Shown: in pieces, positions 1 to 9,224 of the stretch | Layout: every line of letters begins with the position of its first letter | Numbering within the stretch: position 1 is the first letter of the stretch | DNA from: Pseudarthrobacter chlorophenolicus A6 | Lineage (GTDB): Bacteria > Actinomycetota > Actinomycetes > Actinomycetales > Micrococcaceae | Reading direction: 5' to 3' | Length of the DNA stretch: 64,000 nucleotides | Assembly: GCF_000022025.1 (NCBI RefSeq) | Contig: NC_011886.1 | Coordinates: 1,310,968 to 1,374,967 of the forward strand | Program-made: the position numbers and the translations under genes | Notes under the pieces: generated by a model | Databases searched by the model: none | Seen by the model: only the letters and a program-made list of their open reading frames with translations | Told to the model about the DNA's origin: nothing

Positions 1-1174
1 CTCCGAGAACTTTGCCCCCCGTGCCGTCATGGAGGCCCAGGGCTCGGTCCTGACCAACAAGTACGCCGAGGGCTACCCGGGCCGCCGCTACTACGGCGGC
101 TGCGAATACGTCGACGTCGCAGAGCAGCTGGCCATCGACCGGGTCAAGGCCCTGTTCGGCGCCGAGTTCGCCAACGTCCAGCCGCACTCCGGCGCGCAGG
201 CCAACGCCGCGGCACTGTCCGCCATGATCACCCCCGGCGACAAGATCCTGGGCCTGTCGCTGGCCCACGGCGGCCACCTGACGCACGGCATGAAGCTGAA
301 CTTCTCCGGCAAGCTCTACAACGTGGCTGCCTACCAGGTGGAGGAAGACAACTTCCGCGTTGACATGGACAAGCTCCGCGAGCAGGCCATTGCCGAGAAG
401 CCGCAGGTCATCATCGCCGGCTGGTCCGCTTACCCGCGCCACTTGGACTTCGCCGCCTTCCGCTCGATCGCCGATGAAGTGGGCGCGCTGCTCTGGACCG
501 ACATGGCACACTTTGCCGGCCTTGTTGCCGCCGGCCTGCACCCGAGCCCGGTGCCGCACTCCGACGTCGTCACCTCCACCGTGCACAAGACCCTCGCCGG
601 CCCCCGCTCGGGTGTAATCCTGGCCAAGGAGCAGTGGGCCAAGAAGCTGAACTCCAACGTCTTCCCCGGCCAGCAGGGCGGCCCGCTGATGCACGTCATC
701 GCAGCCAAGGCTGTGGCCTTCAAGATCGCCGGCAGCCAGGAATTCAAGGAGCGCCAGGAGCGCGTCCTGGAAGGCGCCAGGATCATCGCCGACCGCCTGA
801 ACCAGGCCGACGTCGCCGAGGCCGGCGTTTCCGTCCTGACCGGCGGCACCGATGTGCACCTGGTCCTGGTTGACCTGCGCAACTCCCAGCTGGACGGCCA
901 GCAGGCCGAGGACCTCCTGCACTCCGTGGGCATCACCGTGAACCGCAACGCCGTTCCGTTCGACCCCCGCCCGCCGATGGTCACCTCCGGCCTCCGCATC
1001 GGTACGCCGGCACTTGCCACCCGTGGCTTCGGCGCCGCCGAGTTCACCGAGGTGGCCGAGATCATCGCCACCGCCCTCAAGGCAGGCAACAGCGCCGACG
1101 TCGAGGCCCTGCAGGCACGCGTGGACAAGCTCGCTGCCGACTTCCCGCTCTACCCCCAGCACGAGCAGTGGTAA
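1..1174 (+). CDS. glyA: Serine hydroxymethyltransferase, 5' end cut by window edge
   Basis: PLP enzyme that converts serine and tetrahydrofolate to glycine and 5,10-methylene-THF in the cytosol. The reading frame is open from base 2 and begins with [14 protein letters not shown], a family block that normally sits some tens of residues into the protein, so the true start lies upstream of the window. Further hallmarks are the block [14 protein letters not shown] and the PLP-lysine motif [12 protein letters not shown] (lysine codon 587-589). The stop at 1172-1174 is 3 nt before folD, so the two form a one-carbon operon in which FolD oxidises the methylene-THF made here. The family assignment is secure; only the missing start is uncertain. 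Confidence 0.97.
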   Translation, partial: SENFAPRAVMEAQGSVLTNKYAEGYPGRRYYGGCEYVDVAEQLAIDRVKALFGAEFANVQPHSGAQANAAALSAMITPGDKILGLSLAHGGHLTHGMKLNFSGKLYNVAAYQVEEDNFRVDMDKLREQAIAEKPQVIIAGWSAYPRHLDFAAFRSIADEVGALLWTDMAHFAGLVAAGLHPSPVPHSDVVTSTVHKTLAGPRSGVILAKEQWAKKLNSNVFPGQQGGPLMHVIAAKAVAFKIAGSQEFKERQERVLEGARIIADRLNQADVAEAGVSVLTGGTDVHLVLVDLRNSQLDGQQAEDLLHSVGITVNRNAVPFDPRPPMVTSGLRIGTPALATRGFGAAEFTEVAEIIATALKAGNSADVEALQARVDKLAADFPLYPQHEQW

Positions 1175-1177
1175 CCG

Positions 1178-2080
1178 ATGACTGAAACCACCACCGCACA
1201 GATCCTGGACGGCAAGGCTACCGCCGCTGCCATCAAGGCCGAGCTGACCGAACGCGTGGCCGCACTCAAGGCCAAGGGCGTCACCCCCGGCATCGCAACT
1301 GTGCTTGTGGGCGCCGACCCCGCCTCGCAGCTGTACGTCTCCATGAAGCACAAGCAGTCCGTGCAGATCGGGATGAACTCGATCCAGCGCGAGCTGCCGG
1401 CTGACGCCACCCAGGCCGACGTCGAGGCCCTCATTGACGAACTCAATGCGGATCCCGACTGCCACGGGTACATCGTGCAGCTGCCGTTGCCCAAGCACCT
1501 GGACACCGACGCCATCCTGGAACGGATCGACCCCGCCAAGGACGCCGACGGGCTCCACCCGACCAACCTCGGCCGCCTGGTGCTCAACGTCAACGGGGAG
1601 ATCACCACTCCGCTGCCGTGCACGCCCCGCGGCGTCATCGAACTCCTGGAACGCAACGGGTTCAGCCTTGCGGGCAAGCACGTGGTGGTAGTCGGCCGCG
1701 GCGTCACGATCGGCCGGTCCATCGGCCTGCTGCTCACCCGGCGGGCTGTCAACGCCACGGTGACGCTGACGCACACTGGCACCAAGAACCTGTCGGAACT
1801 GCTCCGGCAGGCGGACGTCATTGTGGGCGCTGCCGGCGTCAAGCACATCGTCAAGGCCGCGGACGTTAAGCCGGGCGCCGCCCTGCTGGACGTCGGCGTT
1901 ACCCGGGAAACCGATCCGGAGACCGGCAAGAGCCGCGTCCACGGCGACATCGAGCCCGCCGCCGCCGAGGTGGCCGGCTGGATCTCGCCGAACCCTGGCG
2001 GTGTGGGCCCCATGACGGTGGCGCTGCTGATGACCAACGTGGTGGAAGCTGCGGAACGCTCGGTCGAATCGGCCGGCTAG
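1178..2080 (+). CDS. folD: Bifunctional methylene-THF dehydrogenase / methenyl-THF cyclohydrolase
   Basis: FolD oxidises 5,10-methylene-THF with NADP and hydrolyses the product to 10-formyl-THF, which supplies purine and formyl-Met synthesis. The protein has 300 residues, normal for the family. The catalytic Tyr-x3-Lys is Y53/K57 in LYVSMKHKQ. The substrate motif [10 protein letters not shown], the dinucleotide-binding stretch [15 protein letters not shown] and the C-terminal signature [14 protein letters not shown] follow in order. The ATG lies 3 nt after the glyA stop, so translational coupling is likely. A long palindrome just downstream closes the operon. Confidence 0.97.
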   Translation: MTETTTAQILDGKATAAAIKAELTERVAALKAKGVTPGIATVLVGADPASQLYVSMKHKQSVQIGMNSIQRELPADATQADVEALIDELNADPDCHGYIVQLPLPKHLDTDAILERIDPAKDADGLHPTNLGRLVLNVNGEITTPLPCTPRGVIELLERNGFSLAGKHVVVVGRGVTIGRSIGLLLTRRAVNATVTLTHTGTKNLSELLRQADVIVGAAGVKHIVKAADVKPGAALLDVGVTRETDPETGKSRVHGDIEPAAAEVAGWISPNPGGVGPMTVALLMTNVVEAAERSVESAG

Positions 2081-2094
2081 CCACGGCAAAAACG

Positions 2095-2150
2095 CGCACG
2101 ACGGCGGCGCGGAACCTTTCGGGCGAAAGGTTCCGCGCCGCCGTCGTGCG
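2095..2150. terminator. 27-bp perfect palindrome after folD
   Basis: The arms 2095-2121 and 2124-2150 are exact reverse complements with only 2 nt between them. A U-tract is nearly absent (TTAA follows). The position between folD and the next unit fits a transcription terminator, but the arm length and perfection also resemble a dispersed palindromic repeat. Confidence 0.65.
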
Positions 2151-2167
2151 TTAACCCCAAACTGCAA

Positions 2168-3187
2168 GTGCCCTTCCACATCCCCGGCAGCTCAACTAGT
2201 GTGCGGAGGGTGCACAACGAAGCCTTCCTGCCGTCCGGCACCCGGTCCGGCAGCCCGCCGTCGCGCCCCACGGTCATCGCCGCCGGAAACCTGACCAAGA
2301 AGTACGGCGACCTCGCTGCCGTCAACGGCATTTCCTTCTCGGTGCCTGCGGGGGAGTCTTTCGGGCTCCTAGGCCCCAACGGCGCCGGGAAATCAACCGC
2401 GATGAAGATGATCGGCGGGGTCACCCGGCGCACCTCGGGCACCCTGGACATCATGGGCCTGGACCCGGACACCAACGGACCGGAGGTGCGCGCGCACCTG
2501 GGCGTGGTCCCGCAGCAGGACAACCTGGACGAGGAACTGAGGGTCCGGGACAACCTGCTGGTCTACGGCCGCTACTTCGGGCTGCCCATGAGCTACCTGA
2601 AACCCAAAGCCGACGAGCTGCTGGAATTCGCGCAGCTGACCGACAAAGCCAAATCCAAGGTTGACGCCCTGTCCGGAGGCATGAAGCGGCGGCTGACCAT
2701 CGCCCGGTCCCTCATCAACGAACCGCGCATCCTGCTCCTGGACGAGCCCACCACCGGGCTTGACCCGCAAGCACGGCACATCCTGTGGGACCGGCTGTTC
2801 CGGCTCAAGGAACAGGGCGTCACGCTCATCCTCACCACCCACTACATGGACGAGGCAGAGCAGCTGTGCGACAGGCTGATCGTGGTGGACAAGGGCCGGA
2901 TCATGGCGGAGGGGTCGCCGGCGCGGCTGATCCGCGAGCATTCCACCCGGGAGGTGGTGGAGCTGCGCTTCGGCTCCGAACGGAACACCACCATCGCGGC
3001 GGAGCTGGACGGCATCGGCGAACGCCTTGAGGTGCTGCCGGACCGGGTGCTGATTTACGCGGACGACGGCGAGTCAGCCCTTGAGCAGGTTGCTTACCGC
3101 GGTTTGCGGCCGCTGACCTCGCTGGTCCGGAGGTCCTCGCTGGAGGACGTTTTCCTCCGGCTGACCGGACGGAGCCTCGTTGACTGA
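2168..3187 (+). CDS. ABC exporter ATP-binding protein (NodI/DrrA type)
   Basis: Cytoplasmic ATPase of an ABC-2-type exporter. It carries Walker A (GPNGAGKST), the signature LSGGMKRRL, Walker B with D-loop (LLLDEPTTGLDPQ) and the switch histidine in TTHYMDEAEQ. After the roughly 230-residue nucleotide-binding domain comes a C-terminal domain of about 80 residues, as in NodI and DrrA relatives. It overlaps the first permease by 8 nt, giving an ATPase-permease-permease operon. The substrate cannot be read from sequence: family names (lipo-oligosaccharide, daunorubicin) are not evidence for it. The start is uncertain: GTG at 2168, 2201 and 2210 are all in frame and none has a convincing ribosome site. 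Confidence 0.88.
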   Translation: MPFHIPGSSTSVRRVHNEAFLPSGTRSGSPPSRPTVIAAGNLTKKYGDLAAVNGISFSVPAGESFGLLGPNGAGKSTAMKMIGGVTRRTSGTLDIMGLDPDTNGPEVRAHLGVVPQQDNLDEELRVRDNLLVYGRYFGLPMSYLKPKADELLEFAQLTDKAKSKVDALSGGMKRRLTIARSLINEPRILLLDEPTTGLDPQARHILWDRLFRLKEQGVTLILTTHYMDEAEQLCDRLIVVDKGRIMAEGSPARLIREHSTREVVELRFGSERNTTIAAELDGIGERLEVLPDRVLIYADDGESALEQVAYRGLRPLTSLVRRSSLEDVFLRLTGRSLVD

Positions 3188-4037
3188 CGCACGGCCGGCC
3201 CCGGGGACCAAGCCTGTCCTGCAGGCCCACGGCCCCGTTGTCGCCGCCGCGAGGGCACGGCGCTGGGGAGCTTTCTACTACGCGGAGCAGGTGCTGCGCG
3301 TGATGAAGGGCTACAGCTGGTCCATCGTGATGTACAGCGTGGGCCAGCCGGTGGCCTACCTGTTTGCCATGGGGGTGGGACTGGCCACGCTGGTGGACGG
3401 GCAGGGCGGCGCAGCTTTTGGAGGGGTCAGCTACCTCGCGTTCATCGCCCCGGCGCTCCTGGTGTCCGCCGGTGTGATGACCGCCGCCAACGAGTTCACC
3501 TTTCCCGTGATGGACGGGTTCAAGTGGCGCCGCACCTACTACGGCCCGCACGCTTCGCCGCTGACCCCCGGGCAGATCGCGGCCGGCCACATCATGGCAG
3601 TCACGCTGCGGCTGCTGCTCCAGTCCGCCATCTACTTCGCCGCCGTGGCACTGTTCGGCGCTTCGCCGTCGGGCTGGGGATGGGCGGCCATCCTGGTTGC
3701 CACCCTGACAGGGCTTTCGTTTGGCCTGCCGCTGATGGCGTACTCCGCCTCCATCACCGAGGACAAAGGCCAGTTCGCCCTGGTGATGCGGTTCATCGTG
3801 ATGCCGCTGTTCCTGTTCTCGGGAACCTTCTTCCCCCTGGACACCCTTCCGTTGGCTGTGCGCTGGATCGGCTGGATATCACCCATCTGGCATGGCACCG
3901 AACTGGGACGGGTCCTCAGCTACGGCTACCAGGAGCCTCCACTGCTGACGCTCCTGCACCTTGCCGTCCTTGTGGGCCTGGCGGCGCTGGGCTGGACACT
4001 GACCCGCCGCCGCTTCGCCCTGAGGATGGGACAGTGA
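3180..4037 (+). CDS. ABC-2 type exporter permease (first of pair)
   Basis: Integral membrane subunit of 285 residues with about six hydrophobic segments after a roughly 30-residue cytoplasmic N-terminus. It shows the ABC-2/NodJ layout, including the conserved-looking loop ISPIWHGTELGR before the last membrane segment; the second permease carries a similar AMPLWHGVELLR. TTG at 3180 lies inside the end of the ATPase gene, and the stop overlaps the next permease start (GTGA), so all three proteins are translationally coupled. Two non-identical permeases suggest a heterodimeric channel. Confidence 0.85.
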   Translation: MTDARPAPGTKPVLQAHGPVVAAARARRWGAFYYAEQVLRVMKGYSWSIVMYSVGQPVAYLFAMGVGLATLVDGQGGAAFGGVSYLAFIAPALLVSAGVMTAANEFTFPVMDGFKWRRTYYGPHASPLTPGQIAAGHIMAVTLRLLLQSAIYFAAVALFGASPSGWGWAAILVATLTGLSFGLPLMAYSASITEDKGQFALVMRFIVMPLFLFSGTFFPLDTLPLAVRWIGWISPIWHGTELGRVLSYGYQEPPLLTLLHLAVLVGLAALGWTLTRRRFALRMGQ

Positions 4038-4894
4038 GCACCCGCATGGGTGACGCCGTTGCCGGCGGTGCTGGCCCGGCGGGCGCCGCTTCTGCGGCGG
4101 CCCGGGACCGGACCTTCGGCCCGCTGTACTCCCGCAACGCCCGGGCGGTCATCGCCCGCGGGCTGATGGCCACCAGGAGCACCAATTGGCTGGTCATGCT
4201 GTCCGGGTTCTTCGAACCGGTGCTCTTCCTCATCTCCATGGGGGTGGGGTTGGGAGCCATTGTCGGGTCGGTTGAAGGTCCCGATGGCACCACCATCAGC
4301 TACGCGGCCTACATTGCCCCGGCACTGCTGGCAGTCTCCGCGATGAACGGGGCGGTGTACGACTCCACGTGGAACGTGTTCTTCAAAATGAATTTCGCCA
4401 AGCTGTACCAGGGCATGTTGTACACCTCGCTGGGGCCGCTGGACGTTGCCCTCGGCGAGATTTTCCTGGCGCTCCTGCGCGGCATGCTCTACGCCACCGG
4501 CTTCACGGCCGTGATGGGAGTGATGGGGCTGATCACCTCGCCCTGGGCCCTGCTGATGATCCCGGCATCGGTGCTCATTGCCTTTGGCTTCGCAAGCCTG
4601 GGCATGGGAATCACCAGCTTCCTGAAGACCTTCCAGCAAATGGACTGGATCAACTTCATCCTGCTGCCGATGTTCCTGTTCAGCGCCACGTTCTACCCCC
4701 TGAGCGTCTACCCGGAACCCATCCAGTGGTTCATCCAGGCCATGCCGCTGTGGCACGGGGTGGAGCTGCTGCGCCAGATCAGCGTCGGCGTCTTCACCGG
4801 GGCCACTGCGGTGCACATCGGCTATTACCTGGTGATGACAGCCGCGGGCATGCTCCTGACCACCCTCCGCCTGCGGTCCCTGTTCCTCAAGTAG
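4034..4894 (+). CDS. ABC-2 type exporter permease (second of pair)
   Basis: Second membrane subunit, 286 residues, paralogous to the upstream permease (shared WHG-E-L loop and the same order of hydrophobic helices). I place the start at GTG 4034, which overlaps the previous stop as GTGA. The longer open frame upstream of it is only a shadow of the first permease. It probably forms the membrane channel together with its neighbour, energised by the ATPase gene at 2168. No substrate-binding protein accompanies the operon, which fits export rather than import. Confidence 0.86.
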   Translation: MSTRMGDAVAGGAGPAGAASAAARDRTFGPLYSRNARAVIARGLMATRSTNWLVMLSGFFEPVLFLISMGVGLGAIVGSVEGPDGTTISYAAYIAPALLAVSAMNGAVYDSTWNVFFKMNFAKLYQGMLYTSLGPLDVALGEIFLALLRGMLYATGFTAVMGVMGLITSPWALLMIPASVLIAFGFASLGMGITSFLKTFQQMDWINFILLPMFLFSATFYPLSVYPEPIQWFIQAMPLWHGVELLRQISVGVFTGATAVHIGYYLVMTAAGMLLTTLRLRSLFLK

Positions 4895-4901
4895 CCCCCA
4901 T

Positions 4902-4967
4902 CCCAACTAGGTAGCAGCAGATGTCGTTTACAGCCGTCTAAACGACATCTGCTGCTACCCAGTTGGG
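4902..4967. repeat. Long inverted repeat (REP-like or terminator)
   Basis: The two 29-nt arms (4902-4930 and 4939-4967) are complementary except at one position and enclose the 8-nt loop CAGCCGTC. The arms are rich in GCAGCAGATGTCG. No U-tract follows. It begins 8 nt after the exporter operon, so it may end transcription, but its length and near-perfect pairing suggest a dispersed palindromic element. Confidence 0.6.
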
Positions 4968-5025
4968 TGTTCGCCCGGGGTGGAAGGCGGCTGGAGCATG
5001 CCGCCCTGTTTGAGAGAATAGGTGC

Positions 5026-5586
5026 ATGCAATCTCTGGGCAACCCCAATTCAGCTCCCCACGCCGCCAAGGGCGGCTTCTCGATGTTCCGCATCAGCGGA
5101 CCCGGACTGATGGTCCTGGTGACCGCGTTCATCGTTGCCGTGATCTTCGCGGCAAACCAGAACGATGTGGTGGGCTGGGTTGTTGCAGTTATTGCCGCCT
5201 TCTGGCTCGCCCTCGCCTGTTTCGTGGTCTTCAGCATCCAGCGGGCGGCCAAGAAGGCCGGGGCGAAGCTCAGCGAGGCCCAGAATGCCTTCGCCACCGC
5301 AGCCGGCCGGGGACCGATGCAGTCAGCGGCTGATCACGGCGGAACCACTGTGGTGTCCGAACGCAGCCAGGCCGACGAGGTCCGTGACCTGAAACTGGAC
5401 CACTCCTTCAAGATCGTCCAGGTGCAGGTCCGCGTCGTGGAGGACGAGCGCGCCAAGGGTGCAGCCGCCAACCAGGACACCATCAACCGGGCCCTTGAGA
5501 CGATTGAAATCACGGCCACTAACGCCCGGGACATGATCAGGTCCTCCGGCAACGGCGAGCCCGTGGCCGGAACCATCATCGACTAG
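5026..5586 (+). CDS. Conserved hypothetical membrane protein
   Basis: Not recognised as a named family. The 186-residue protein has a short polar start, then two adjacent hydrophobic helices (about residues 27-43 and 49-67), then a charged C-terminal half of roughly 115 residues that looks partly helical and soluble. The topology suggests a membrane-anchored cytoplasmic domain. A possible -10 (GAGAAT, 5014-5019) lies 6 nt before the ATG, a spacing typical of leaderless mRNAs in this window. It ends 1 nt before the exonuclease III gene and may be cotranscribed with it. Function unknown. Confidence 0.7.
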   Translation: MQSLGNPNSAPHAAKGGFSMFRISGPGLMVLVTAFIVAVIFAANQNDVVGWVVAVIAAFWLALACFVVFSIQRAAKKAGAKLSEAQNAFATAAGRGPMQSAADHGGTTVVSERSQADEVRDLKLDHSFKIVQVQVRVVEDERAKGAAANQDTINRALETIEITATNARDMIRSSGNGEPVAGTIID

Positions 5587-5587
5587 A

Positions 5588-6430
5588 GTGGAGCGGGTGA
5601 GCTCGGCATTGAAGAAGGACCACCTCCGCATCGCATCCGTTAACGTGAACGGTTTGCGGGCTGCCTACAAGAACGGCATGGCCGCCTGGCTGGAGCCGCG
5701 CGACGTGGATATCCTCTGCCTCCAGGAAGTCCGTGCGCCCGATGCCATTGTCCGGCAGTTGCTGGGCGAGGGCTGGCACATCCTGCACGCAGAAGCCGAG
5801 GCCAAGGGCCGCGCCGGCGTTGCCATTGCCTCCCGCGAAGAGCCCATTGCCACCCGCAACGGGATCGGCGATGACTACTTTGCCACCGCCGGCCGCTGGG
5901 TTGAAGCCGATTTCCGCGTCACCGATGCCTCCGGGGAACGCGTGCAGCTCACCGTTGCCAGCGCCTACGTGCACTCCGGCGAGGTGGACACCCCCAAGCA
6001 GGACGACAAGTACCGCTTCCTGGACGCCATGAGCACGCGGCTTCCGGAGCTGTCCAAGCACAGCGACCATGCCCTCGTGGTGGGTGACCTCAACGTGGCC
6101 CACACCCCCCTGGACATCCGGAACTGGAAGGGCAACCTCAAGAAGGCCGGCTTCCTGCCGGACGAGCGCGCCTACTTTGACCGGTTCCTGGGTGAGGACA
6201 TTGGCTGGCATGACGTCCACCGGACCATGTCCGGCGAGATGGACGGGCCGTACACCTGGTGGTCGTGGCGGGGCAAAGCCTTCGACAACGACGCCGGCTG
6301 GCGCATCGACTACCACCTGGCGACGCCGGCGCTGGCAGCCTCCGCAACGTCCGCCGTCGTGGACCGTGCCGCCACGTACGACACCCGCTTCTCCGACCAT
6401 GCCCCGCTGGTAGTGGACTACCAGCTCTAA
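5588..6430 (+). CDS. xth: Exodeoxyribonuclease III / AP endonuclease
   Basis: Mg-dependent DNA repair nuclease of the endonuclease/exonuclease/phosphatase superfamily that cleaves abasic sites and trims 3' ends. Motifs in order: SVNVNGLRAA (metal-binding Asn), LCLQEVR (catalytic Glu), GDLNVAHTPLDIRNWK (Asp/Asn pair), WRIDYHLAT and the terminal SDHAPLVVDY (Asp-His). The length of 280 residues is normal. The start could be GTG 5588 or GTG 5597; the second leaves GGAG only 3 nt upstream. It is followed closely by trpS, so the two may share a transcript. Confidence 0.93.
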   Translation: MERVSSALKKDHLRIASVNVNGLRAAYKNGMAAWLEPRDVDILCLQEVRAPDAIVRQLLGEGWHILHAEAEAKGRAGVAIASREEPIATRNGIGDDYFATAGRWVEADFRVTDASGERVQLTVASAYVHSGEVDTPKQDDKYRFLDAMSTRLPELSKHSDHALVVGDLNVAHTPLDIRNWKGNLKKAGFLPDERAYFDRFLGEDIGWHDVHRTMSGEMDGPYTWWSWRGKAFDNDAGWRIDYHLATPALAASATSAVVDRAATYDTRFSDHAPLVVDYQL

Positions 6431-6448
6431 GCCCCGAAAGTCTCACGC

Positions 6449-7492
6449 ATGACACTCCAGCCCACCCCGGCCGCCAAGAAGCGCATCCTCTCCGGTGCCA
6501 AACCCACCGCAGACTCCCTGCACCTGGGCAACTACATCGGAGCCGTCCGCAACTGGGTTGACATGCAGGCAGAGTACGACGCCGTGTTCTTCATCCCTGA
6601 CCTGCATGCCATCACCGTGGACTTTGACCCCGCGGAGCTTGCCAAGCGCACGCGGATCGTGGCTGCCCAGTACATCGCGGCCGGGATCGACCCGGACAAG
6701 AGCATCTTTTTCGTACAGTCCCACGTTCCCGAGCACGCCCAGCTGGCCTGGGCCCTGAACTGCATCACCGGTTTCGGCGAGGCCTCCCGGATGACCCAGT
6801 TCAAGGACAAGACCCAGAAGTCCGGCGCGGACACCGCTACCCTGGGGCTGTTCGCCTACCCCACGCTGATGGCCGCGGACATCCTGCTGTATCAGACGGA
6901 CCTGGTTCCCGTAGGCGAAGACCAGAGGCAGCACCTCGAGCTCACCCGCAACCTTGCCCAGCGGTTCAACACCAAGTTCGGCGCCACCTTCACCGTCCCT
7001 GAGGCCACCATCCTCAAGGAGAGCGCAAAGATCTACGATCTCCAGAACCCCAGCGCCAAGATGTCCAAAACGGGAGAGTCGCCCAACGGTGCCATCCAGC
7101 TGCTGGAGGACCCGAAGATCGCCGCCAAGCGCATCAAGTCCGCCGTCACCGATGCCGGCACCGAGATCAGGTTCAACCCCGAGGAGAAGCCCGGCGTTTC
7201 CAACCTGCTCACCATCTACTCATCGCTGACCGGCAAGCCGGTGGCGGATCTCGAAGCCGAGTACGAGGGCAAGATGTACGGCCACCTCAAAGTGGACCTC
7301 GCTGAGGTGGTGGTGGACTTCGTTACCCCGCTGCGCAACCGGACCAATGAGCTGATGGCCGATCCTGCGGAGCTGGACCGGCTGCTGGCCTTGGGTGCCG
7401 AGCGTGCCCGCGAGATTGCCTCCGTGACGATGGCCCAGGTCTACGAGCGCATGGGTTTCCTGCCGTCCCACAGCCTCGCAGGAGTCCGCTAG
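6449..7492 (+). CDS. trpS: Tryptophanyl-tRNA synthetase
   Basis: Class I aminoacyl-tRNA synthetase charging tRNA-Trp. The HIGH-type motif is LHLGNYIG (residues 24-31) and the KMSKS-type motif is KMSKT (204-208). The length of 347 residues is typical of bacterial TrpRS. The ATG lies 18 nt after the exonuclease stop, and the next gene starts 4 nt after the trpS stop, so it sits inside a compact transcription unit. No T-box or attenuator is visible upstream. Confidence 0.97.
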   Translation: MTLQPTPAAKKRILSGAKPTADSLHLGNYIGAVRNWVDMQAEYDAVFFIPDLHAITVDFDPAELAKRTRIVAAQYIAAGIDPDKSIFFVQSHVPEHAQLAWALNCITGFGEASRMTQFKDKTQKSGADTATLGLFAYPTLMAADILLYQTDLVPVGEDQRQHLELTRNLAQRFNTKFGATFTVPEATILKESAKIYDLQNPSAKMSKTGESPNGAIQLLEDPKIAAKRIKSAVTDAGTEIRFNPEEKPGVSNLLTIYSSLTGKPVADLEAEYEGKMYGHLKVDLAEVVVDFVTPLRNRTNELMADPAELDRLLALGAERAREIASVTMAQVYERMGFLPSHSLAGVR

Positions 7493-7496
7493 CACC

Positions 7497-8090
7497 ATGT
7501 CTTCCAGCGTCGGCGTCATCCTCGGGTTCCCGCCTGGCATAGCAGCAGAGCTCCAGCAATGGCGTGCGTCCTTTGGCGATCCGCTGGCCGGCGTGGTGCC
7601 TGCGCACATCACGCTGGTGACCACCACGCCTACCCATGACTGGGAGGCCACCCTGGCCCACGTCCGGGACGTGGCCCGCCGGCAAAGCCCCTTCATGGTC
7701 ACCATCGCCGGGACCGGATCCTTCCGCCCCGTTTCACCGGTGGTGTTCATCAAGGTCGAGGACGGTTTCGACGAGTGCGTCGAGCTGCACGAAAAGCTCC
7801 AGCAGGGCCCGCTGCAGCGTGACCTGCCCTTCGCTTTCCACCCGCACGTCACCATCGCCCACGATGTCAGCCCGGAAAGCCTCGATGAGGCGGAAACGGT
7901 GCTGAAAGACTACAAGGCCACCTTCCCCGTGGTTAGCATGGGACTCTACGAGCATGATGCAGACGGCATCTGGCAGCTACGGGAAGAGCTGGACTTTGGG
8001 ACCGAAACTGACAACGACGCCGGCACCCGATTCGCGGACGGTGCTGCGGAAGCGGCATCCCGAACCGGCGGGGCAGCCTCTTCCCACTGA
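7497..8090 (+). CDS. 2H phosphoesterase / 2'-5' RNA ligase family protein
   Basis: The protein carries the two His-x-Thr signatures of the 2H (LigT/cyclic phosphodiesterase) superfamily: HITL near residue 36 and HVTI near residue 118, as HPHVTIAHD. These enzymes open or form 2',5' or cyclic phosphate bonds in RNA or nucleotides; the actual substrate here is unknown. The 197 residues include a C-terminal extension of about 25 residues rich in Ala, Gly and Ser. It starts 4 nt after trpS and overlaps the likely start of the YihY gene, so it is probably in the same operon. Confidence 0.82.
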   Translation: MSSSVGVILGFPPGIAAELQQWRASFGDPLAGVVPAHITLVTTTPTHDWEATLAHVRDVARRQSPFMVTIAGTGSFRPVSPVVFIKVEDGFDECVELHEKLQQGPLQRDLPFAFHPHVTIAHDVSPESLDEAETVLKDYKATFPVVSMGLYEHDADGIWQLREELDFGTETDNDAGTRFADGAAEAASRTGGAASSH

Positions 8091-9102
8091 GCGGGCCAAG
8101 CTGCAACTGGCCGTCAGCCAAAAGCGCATGGACTGGAGCAAGGCGCGCAGGTCCGGCGGCGGGGGTGTCAAATCCCTCCTGGCCATGGTCCAATGGCTGC
8201 TTGCCCGGCTGAACGCCTTCCGTCCCATGCGCGTGTTCCGGCACTACAGCCTCCAGCACGGCCCGCTGATGAGCGCCGGCATCGGCTTCAACATGTTCTT
8301 CTCCATCACCGGCCTGCTGGCCACCGGGTTCTCCGTTGCGGGGCTGGTTTTGCGCGGACAGCCTGCACTGCTGGACAGCATCGTCAGCAGCGTGGCTGCA
8401 AGCGCCCCGGGCCTGTTGAAGGTGGACGGCGGAACGGGCCTGGTGGACCCCCAGGACATGCTCAACCCGCAGGGCCTGGGACTTACTGCCATCATCGCGG
8501 CCATCGTCACCATCATCACCTCCCTGGGCTGGATCAACGGGCTCAGGGACGGCCTGCGGGGCGTCATGGAACTGCCGCCCCTGGTGGTCAACCCCGTGGT
8601 CCTCAAGCTGCGGGACGCGGGCACCCTGCTCCTCCTCGGGGTAGCCCTCGTCATCAGCGCCGGCGCGTCACTGATTTTCGGTACGGCAGCAGGCTGGGTT
8701 TCTGATGTCCTGCACCTTGACGATGCTGTGGCCGGCCCGCTGACGACGCTCATCAAAATTGCCGTTCCGCTGGTCCTGAGCTGGGTGACGGCCCTCATCA
8801 TGTTCCGGCTGGCGGGCGGGCTCAAGCTCTCCCGCCGCGCCCTCCTGGAAGGCACCATCCTGGCCGCCATCGGCACCACGGTGCTGCAGGTCTTCAGCAC
8901 CGAACTGCTGGGCGGTGCCGGCCGCAATCCCATCCTGGCGCCGTTTGCCATCATCATCGGGCTGCTGATCTGGTTCAACTTCGTCAGCCAGGTGTACCTC
9001 GTTTCGGCAGGCTGGTCCGCCGTCCGTGAAGCCGACCTGGCCGCGGGGGACAAGCCGCGCAAATCGATCCTCGGCGCCCGCCACACCATTCCCCAAACCT
9101 GA
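8041..9102 (+). CDS. YihY/UPF0761 family membrane protein
   Basis: Integral membrane protein of the YihY (formerly BrkB/RNase BN) family. After a basic N-terminus (QKRMDWSKARRSGG) come about six hydrophobic helices, with the family-typical GPLMSAGIGFNMFFS in the first and NFVSQVYLVSAGWSAV near the end. Molecular function is unsettled for the family. The start is uncertain: I use GTG 8041 because relatives carry a basic stretch before the first helix, but an earlier in-frame start at 7954 and ATG 8128 are also possible. The chosen start overlaps the preceding gene by 50 nt. Confidence 0.83.
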   Translation: MLRKRHPEPAGQPLPTERAKLQLAVSQKRMDWSKARRSGGGGVKSLLAMVQWLLARLNAFRPMRVFRHYSLQHGPLMSAGIGFNMFFSITGLLATGFSVAGLVLRGQPALLDSIVSSVAASAPGLLKVDGGTGLVDPQDMLNPQGLGLTAIIAAIVTIITSLGWINGLRDGLRGVMELPPLVVNPVVLKLRDAGTLLLLGVALVISAGASLIFGTAAGWVSDVLHLDDAVAGPLTTLIKIAVPLVLSWVTALIMFRLAGGLKLSRRALLEGTILAAIGTTVLQVFSTELLGGAGRNPILAPFAIIIGLLIWFNFVSQVYLVSAGWSAVREADLAAGDKPRKSILGARHTIPQT

Positions 9103-9174
9103 AGAACCGCTCCGCGCCGCTGCAGGGCGGCCGGCGTCCCCGATTGCGGCAGGGCCTTTTGGCGGCCATCCCTT

Positions 9175-9194
9175 TGTGATACGTTTCACGAAAC
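9175..9194 (+). promoter_or_regulatory. CRP/GlxR-type operator overlapping a second dyad
   Basis: TGTGATACGTTTCACG (9175-9190) fits the TGTGA-N6-TCAC pattern recognised by CRP-family regulators. It overlaps a second palindrome GTTTC-AC-GAAAC (9183-9194) that resembles a LacI-family half-site pair. It lies 35 nt before the start of a sugar-binding lipoprotein gene, as expected for control of carbohydrate uptake. Confidence 0.5.
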
Positions 9195-9224
9195 CGCTTT
9201 CTGACGAGGGAAGAAGCTGGCTCG

